Source: Pneumocystis sp. 'macacae'
Lineage: Eukaryota > Ascomycota > Pneumocystomycetes > Pneumocystales > Pneumocystaceae
Length of the DNA: 64,000 nt
NCBI GenBank assembly: GCA_018127085.1
Contig: CM030734.1
Coordinates: 1 to 64,000, forward strand
Direction of reading: 5' to 3'
Every line of letters begins with the position of its first letter. Positions within the stretch are counted from its first letter, which is position 1. A model generated the notes under the pieces. That model had not been told where the DNA came from. It worked only from the letters and a program-made list of their open reading frames with translations, and searched no databases. The position numbers and the translations under genes were made by a program. Positions 57,514-64,000 of the stretch are shown here, in pieces.

Positions 57514-59797
57514 TTAAAATTTATTTAATGAGGCTGTTTCTAAAGATGATCTAGGTATTTGATTTTCAGGGGGATATTTACACGCATTATGATAAGAGCT
57601 AACTGTATTGGATATATATCCTTCACGAAATTCAGTAAGTTCGTTTCTTTCTGCAACTGTTAATCCATATGAAAAATTTTCTTTTGTTAAAGGAATAAAT
57701 TGCGATATAAGTGGAGAAAAGTCATTAGAGTCTTCACTATCGGATCCTTCTTTCTTATGAGAAATGGTATATGGAGTACTATTTAAGGACGTTTCTCTTT
57801 TTTGTGTATCAAATCCTTCAGAGTGGTAAAGATCTTGTGAATCCTTTTTCCAATAAGGAAAATATGGATGCAATATATCTTGAGGAGGAAGTATGAGATT
57901 TTCCTTGATTACAGGATAATATCTTATTAATCCACCAGGATTAACACTTGAAATATAATAAAGAAATGAATTGTTTTTTGAATCATAGTATACAGATTTA
58001 TCTGGTTGATTAGAAAAGTAAGGTAAATCAAAACCATAATTATTCAACGCAAAATGGTTCATATAGTCTGAATATTGTTGATATCGAAACTTCCAAGCAT
58101 TGTGGCTATTTTTATAATAAGAATCATTTTTCATATATAATGAGGTATTTGAACGATTATGTTGTGAAATTTGACAATATAAAGGGCGTAAATGTTTATT
58201 AATTTTATAGATGTTCTCATCACAAGTAAAAATATAGTCAGAGCAGGCTTCTTTAAGATCATAATGATTTGCTATAAGATGAAATGCTCTACGAAATTCA
58301 ATTTGAAGACCTTTTACTGTTATATCGTCTGCTGTGTTTCCAAGGTTCCTTTTTGTATTGAAGGGTTCTTCTACACATAAACGATTATTCTGAGTTAAAT
58401 GCCATCCTTTTGCTAATTTTGAAAGATAGTGACCGTGTCTAACAGATATAACACAATGATCATAATCGAATTCATATGCAAATCTTCGAAAAAATGCAAA
58501 CAATAGACCTCCTAAGCTTTCAGTATTTTTTTCTCCAAAGCTTTTAAGTGCATCTATATCATCAAAAAAACTAACATCGATACCTCCAATTATACTATCT
58601 TCGTTTTGTTCGTGAGGAAGTTGATGAAGAGATGGTAAAATAGGGGGTTTCCTCATTTGTAAAAAATTAATTATCATACATATCCAAGTATATGAAGATA
58701 ATGTCCCTCCGCCAGCTATTTATGTGAACAAAAATTAGGCTTATATATTGGTTTTATACCGGCATCATTCAAAATTCTTTTTTTTGCCCAGTATTTAATA
58801 ATCATAGCTAATGGTCTCACACGAGGGTCTATTTCAACATATGTTTTAATCATTCGAGTATTTTCAAGGGCTAAAGTGTTGTTAATATTCATGTCACATG
58901 CAACAGAACTTATATTTTTAGCACATAAATAATAATATATACAAACTTACAGCTCAGGATCCCATATTTTTACAATCGGTACTTTAGCACGTGGAACGCA
59001 TACAACTCTTTCCATACCATCTAATAAAATAAGTATAATTAAGAAAGTGGTAAAATAATTATACAACTAGCAAGAACTTTCGCTAATCTACATGTATCTA
59101 CAAGTCCTTTCTCTACTGTAGTTATACAAACATCCACTAGTAAAAGTAAGGATTTCTAAAATAATAAAAAAATAATTACCATCTGATTCACTAGTGCAAA
59201 GCTGATTTACAGTAGATCCGAATGCCTGCACTGTTATTTTTTTATTAGGCCATTCTTTTTTAAGAATAATAGTTAATTTTTTAAGAAATTTTGTCCAACG
59301 ATTATTATTTTCAGAAGAAGGCAAAAGAGTCTACTTAAGAATTAATGAGCATTATAGAGCAATATTTGTGACCATACTTCATAAAGTTGCAATATATCAC
59401 CACATATTATATCCTCATTTTTTGTTGAAAGATTTAATTTAAATTGCCGCTCAAATACCTCTATTGGTTTACTTGTTCCAAGGGAATATGGAATCCGGCG
59501 CCTTGAGTTTACAAGTGCTGTTTCATATGGACATTGAACATACGAAATTAGTGATACTTTAGATGATACAGTAGTTAGAGATTCAGGTGATATAGAATAT
59601 GATGAAAATGTTTTTAATGGTGAAATATTTAAAAAATCCTCTTTATTTTTCTGTTCAGATGTTGACGGAGGCAAATCCAATAAAGACTTGCAATAAGCTT
59701 TGCTTGATTGAGATATAAGTTTCGATGATATATGTTTAGGACAGTTTTTTTTTAATGATTTTTTGTCGAGTTCTGCTAGATTCTCTGTATTATTCAT
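57514..59797 (-). CDS. Cid1-family non-canonical poly(A)/poly(U) polymerase
   Basis: Template-independent RNA nucleotidyltransferase of the Cid1/Cid13/GLD-2 group. ATG 59797 opens a Ser-rich N-terminus of about 110 residues, then YSLGTSKPIEVFERQFKLNL. Catalytic exons follow: KITVQAFGSTVNQLCTSESD, where FGS and the S-x-S-D start the active site, and VDVCITTVEKGLVDTCRLAK, giving the D-x-D pair across an intron. MERVVCVPRAKVPIVKIWDP supplies the third acidic strand. PLAMIIKYWAKKRILNDA, GGTLSSYTWICMIINFLQMR and the PAP-associated region (GGLLFAFFRRFAYEFDYDHC, VISVRHGHYLSK) complete the fold. The C-terminal 230 residues are extra. About five introns. Whether it adds A or U cannot be read from sequence. 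Confidence 0.88.
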
Positions 59798-61330
59798 GTT
59801 TTTTGGTTTTCTTTTTGAAAGTTTTTAATGAAAATATGCTATTTTGTCTTTTTATTTTTTTAGTATTATTTTATCAATTTTTTGATTTTTTTTTATAATT
59901 ATATAATTTATTAATTAATGATAATGATTTACCAGCAAATATTGGTACTCTCACAGTTTAATAATGGAAAAATGTTTTATCTCTTCGAAAAATAATAGGT
60001 GTAGATTTTTTGTTTTTTCTATCTTTTTAATTTGTTATATTGTGCTTAAAACTTTTTAATGAGAATTATCGTATTTTCAAAAATTATAATAGTAGCTTAT
60101 CCTTATGCATTTACCTATTTTTGCTTGATTTTTTCTGTATGTTTTAATGTAATATAAATAGTCTGATGATGCTTCTAAAAATGTTCCCGTATACGTTTTT
60201 ACGATATAGGGCTATCTTCGGCTTAATAAAACAGTTATCAGAAGATAATAAATTGATATAGAAGAAATATACTATTTAAGAATAATTTGTAAATAAAGTT
60301 ATATAATTATATAATTTTAAAATTAGTCTAACATATTTTCGTATTTATTTCATTTTTTAATATATGATTAAAGATTATGTATTAAAAAAAATAAAAATTC
60401 ATAATATTTTAGATGATAAATAAAATTTAATGTATATTTGTTATAAATTAACATTTACTATTCGAATTTTATGTAATAGTGATTTTAAAAAATCTTTATA
60501 ATTATTTTAGTGCTAATACTTTATCGAATAAGTGAATCGAAATTGTAATGGTAATATTTAATTATAAAATATACTCTTAGAAATAGATAAGTGGTATTAT
60601 TTTTTTGAATATGATCATGCATACTACTTAAGTATGAGTTATACATATTATTTTATATTAATATACTTATCTGATGCTTCAATAATTTATATAATTATAA
60701 TGTGATCTATAATTTTCTATAAAAAATTCTTAAAAATAATGAAACTTAAATAGTGGAAATTCTAATTTATATACAATAACATAAGCTTTATATTTCATAT
60801 TTATATCATTAAGCATACTTTTAGATAATGATATACCTGTTTTGTTGTAATATCTTTTGTGTATGTAATTTATGCACAAATTGATAAATATATATTTAAT
60901 ATATTTTTGTATTCTTTCTAAAATTATACACATTAATTTAAAAAAAAAATAATAAGTTATATTGAATTATGAATTTATATAGCATGAAATATTATGTTGT
61001 TTTTGTAATAATTATTTTTCTTTGGAATTTTTGCTTGAAATCTATATTTTCGTCATTTTTTAGGGTACAATAAATGTAGATAATACTGTAGATACGTTGG
61101 ATATTACTGTTGCAAAATTTTAAACTTTTTTTATAATAATTTTCATCGAAATTCTTTTCTTTTACTTAATTTACGGCTATAATTTTTATTTTTATATAAC
61201 TTATATAGACAATTTTTGATAATCGTTATATTAAAGGATTCTTGTCGTATTTGAATTTAGTATTGTCTAAAAAAAAGATAAAAATATATTATTTAAAGAG
61301 TATATAGTAAAATTGTTTTAAATTAGAAAT
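59798..61330. other. 1.5-kb AT-rich intergenic region
   Basis: A 67-codon frame on the minus strand (60730-60933) lacks features and is not called. About 60,150-60,255 is less AT-rich and contains CTGATGATG and GGGCTATCTTCGGCTTA. It could be a small RNA or a promoter element, but I cannot assign it. Confidence 0.5.
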
Positions 61331-62603
61331 ATGGAGAATATTGATGGTTTAATAGGTTTTTTTACTCTATGTCTTGTGTTGAAACTTTGTTGGGACATCC
61401 TAGATCATATTACGATGTAAAAAGTATTGCTTTTGTTTTTATAAATTTATAGAAGATTAATATTTGTAGTGTTATCGGGTTCTGGTGATGATATGCCTTT
61501 TAGTACTCAGTTTGATGGTAATATATTTTTTTTTATATAATGGCTTATGTTTTTAGATATTGAAAAGGCAATAGAAAATCTAGTTAAATCCGGAAAACCG
61601 TTTTTTTGGAGAAGTCCTTTGTTATCGGTGACACGTCCTTACTCTGAATATGGTAATTTGAATATATTTTTTCCAAGTCTATATTATTTAGATTATCGTT
61701 CTTCATATTCTTTGGTTGGCAGACACTCTAGTGCTTATGAATTAGACCATATGCGTTCCCGTTCTACTACAAGTACACATTATACGAATCAGAGTTATTA
61801 TAATCAAAGGTTTATTGGTCATTCTGAACAATTTCCGCTGTCTCGTCGGAAAAATAAGTCCAATAGTGAATGCAATGTGTATAGTAGCTTGGAAAAACGA
61901 TTAAGTAGAATAATATATATAAGGAAATATTTTATAATAACAGATTTTAGACATTGAACAGCCATTTTTTTTTCATGGTGAAACAGTTAAAACTTCAGTA
62001 AAAGATAATAACCTTGGTACAAATGATGATAATATAATATTTTCGGGTTTTTCCATTCCACCAAAAGTTTTGTCTGGTTATACATATGATGAGTCAGGTT
62101 TAAAAAATTGGTCAGGATCTACTTTACAGCAAGGCTTGTCTTATCAATCACCTTTTACATGTTTTCAAGGAAATTCTGCAAATTTGAATTTTGTTACTGA
62201 TAGAGTTGTGAATAATGTTGTTACTGTTGATGATACCTTAAATAAGAACCCGTCGTTTTTTTATAGAAGAAAGTCTAATGTTGTTGAAAATAATGAGAAC
62301 TCATCTTTAGTATCAAGTAATAGGATAAAAAATATTATAGCGCCTATTGGTACAAAGTCTTCTAATATATCGTTATCTGTTGATTCTTTAAATCAGCAGA
62401 CTTTGGATGTAGTTACTTCTGCAAAACCATTGCAACATTGTTTTTCTGGTAATGGGAATTTAATAAAAAGTGATTTAGATGATTTGAAATGTGCTGATTC
62501 TAGCGTTTCAATGTCTTGGGATAATAGAATATGGGGTGATGATGCTAAAAATATTGGTATAACATCTAACAGTAATGGTCTTGGACTAGACGTTTTGTGT
62601 TGA
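61331..62603 (+). CDS. Unrecognised protein with hydrophobic N-terminus
   Basis: Four exons join in a single frame. ATG 61331 gives MENIDGLIGFFTLCLVLKLC, then WDILDHIT. An intron of 36 bp leads to RLIFVVLSGSGDDMPFSTQF, followed after a 39-bp intron by DIEKAIENLVKSGKPFFWRS. The long exon continues through SVTRPYSEYGNLNIFFPSLY. A third intron (about 61,907-61,955) leads to IEQPFFFHGETVKTSVKDNN and a Ser/Asn-rich, probably disordered C-terminus ending at TGA 62601-62603. The N-terminal hydrophobic part may be a membrane anchor. I do not recognise the family. The block around GKPFFWRSPLLSVTRP is the best place to search for relatives. Confidence 0.6.
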
Positions 62604-64000
62604 TGTTTTTTGAATAAGTAAATGTGGATGCATGTAGAATTGTTGAGGTTTTTTGGAGTATTGTATAGTATTATTTTTACATAATATAGTTGCTTATTTT
62701 GGTTTGGATAATGTTTTAAATGTAAATATTAATAAAAAATAAAAAAAAAATGTAAAATTTAAACTAATTTGTAAATATTGATTTGATATATAGATATATT
62801 TGTGATGAATTATTGAGTAATTTAGTGCATTAAGTTCTATAAATAGTTAAAATGACTATGTTTAATATCTATAGAAGTTTAAATACTTAGAATGATTTAT
62901 CTTTTGGATATATATATTTGGAAATTGTTATTCATTCTGCTAAATTATGAATGAAAAAATGTTAGTATGATGAATGTTATTTTTATAAAAAAAAATAATT
63001 ATTTCTATGTTATTTAATATATTAATTAAAAAGTAAACAATATTATTTTTTATGCTTAGTTAGTGAAAATTTATTATGCGTATTTGGCTTGGAATATAAT
63101 AATAGTTTTCTAATACGTTTATTTTTTGAGGTTTAAGTTAAATTATTGTTTACAATTTTATTTAATATGTTTAATGTATACGATTGTAAATTGATATTTC
63201 CTTGGTTTACGTGTTAAATTAATGTATGTAATGTATTCAAATTATTTACTGTTAGTATTTACATTAATATCAAAATAATAGAATGATTAATTATTCTATG
63301 AGTTGTTGGTTTCAATGATTTAGAGTTTAATATATTTTGCAATGTATAATGTGAAATTATTTAAATTTTAAATGTAATATGTAAATTTTGGCATAACATT
63401 TAGTTTTTATTTATTTTATATATTTAAATATATGTATGTAATTATTCGAATTTATATATAACTAAATAAATAACAGATAAAAAAATATAATGATCATATA
63501 AGTAAAATAATTAATATAAAATTTTTTGTATATTTTATAATATTTAAAAAAATAATATACTTATATATATGATTATTGTATTTTTCATTAAAAAATATAA
63601 TATATTGAATAATTATATTGAATAATTTAAGTGAATAGCAACACATTTTATAATTATAAACAATCTTATAGAATATTCATTAAGTATTTTAAATAATTTG
63701 TTTTTTATGTATAACAATGTTAAATAGTAATTTCAATGAATAAAATTACATTTATATTCGTATTATTTATGATATATATTAATATATTGTTTTATACATT
63801 TATTTAAATGATCTACTAATGTACTATGAATTTATAATTTATAAACTAGATATTACGTTATGTGATTAAATAAATATATAATTTAACATATATACATATT
63901 ATTCATAAATATATTATTCGTAAATAAAAAAATAAGTTTAATATAATTAATATTAAATTATCGTAAGTAATAAAAAAATATTAATATATAAAGAAAAATT
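62604..64000. other. AT-rich intergenic region to window end
   Basis: Nothing recognised in the last 1.4 kb. Base composition is extremely AT-rich. Confidence 0.55.

Noticed and set aside
60730..60933. 67-codon minus-strand ORF
   Set aside because: No family features and Ile/Tyr/Lys composition as expected by chance at high AT.

Overview
This window is the left end of a Pneumocystis chromosome. Species is not certain: the surface-glycoprotein family fits P. jirovecii or a close relative. Three things support the call. The window begins with CCCTAA telomere repeats. It carries two large cysteine-rich major surface glycoprotein (MSG) genes, both transcribed toward the telomere and both beginning with a shared kexin-site block in place of an ATG. 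The interior is very AT-rich and holds compact, intron-dense fungal housekeeping genes with introns of about 40-60 bp.

Layout. 1-6,090 is telomere plus non-coding subtelomeric satellite: a 17-unit 15-bp array, a 28-30-bp array, repeated C-rich blocks, a ~146-bp tandem, a ~170-bp tandem and a ~740-850-bp higher-order repeat. From about 2.3 to 6.0 kb the + strand is almost free of G. 6,091-13,060 holds two MSG genes in head-to-tail order, each followed by the same 3' flank and a GGGGTA repeat. 13,061-17,845 is a 4.8-kb AT-rich desert separating the antigen genes from the single-copy interior.

From 17.8 kb onward there are ordinary nuclear genes on both strands: NTF2, TVP18, a CENP-H-like kinetochore protein, an Hmt1-type ABC half-transporter, a large disordered PxxP protein, a C2H2 transcription factor, a possible Pex11-family gene, a tail-anchored coiled-coil protein, oligoribonuclease REX2, a U2 snRNP SR140/U2SURP-like protein with a 17-copy peptide repeat, HMG-CoA synthase, a CCDC174/DUF4078 protein, RNase H2 subunit B, MCM10, NHP6, DUS4, a cyclin K/T-type cyclin, fructose-bisphosphate aldolase, a dynactin p24-like protein, a Cid1-family nucleotidyltransferase and an unrecognised protein. 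They are not an operon and share no single pathway.

The biologically active part is the chromosome end. Both MSG copies look like silent donor cassettes: no in-frame ATG, no signal peptide, but the conserved block through which such copies are known to recombine into a single expression site. The expression-site leader was not found here. The most original signals are in the satellite: every unit of the telomere-proximal 15-bp array is an imperfect palindrome resembling an RFX-type X-box, and GGGGTA repeats lie downstream of each MSG gene, arranged as an inverted repeat behind the distal copy. All exon structures were read by eye.
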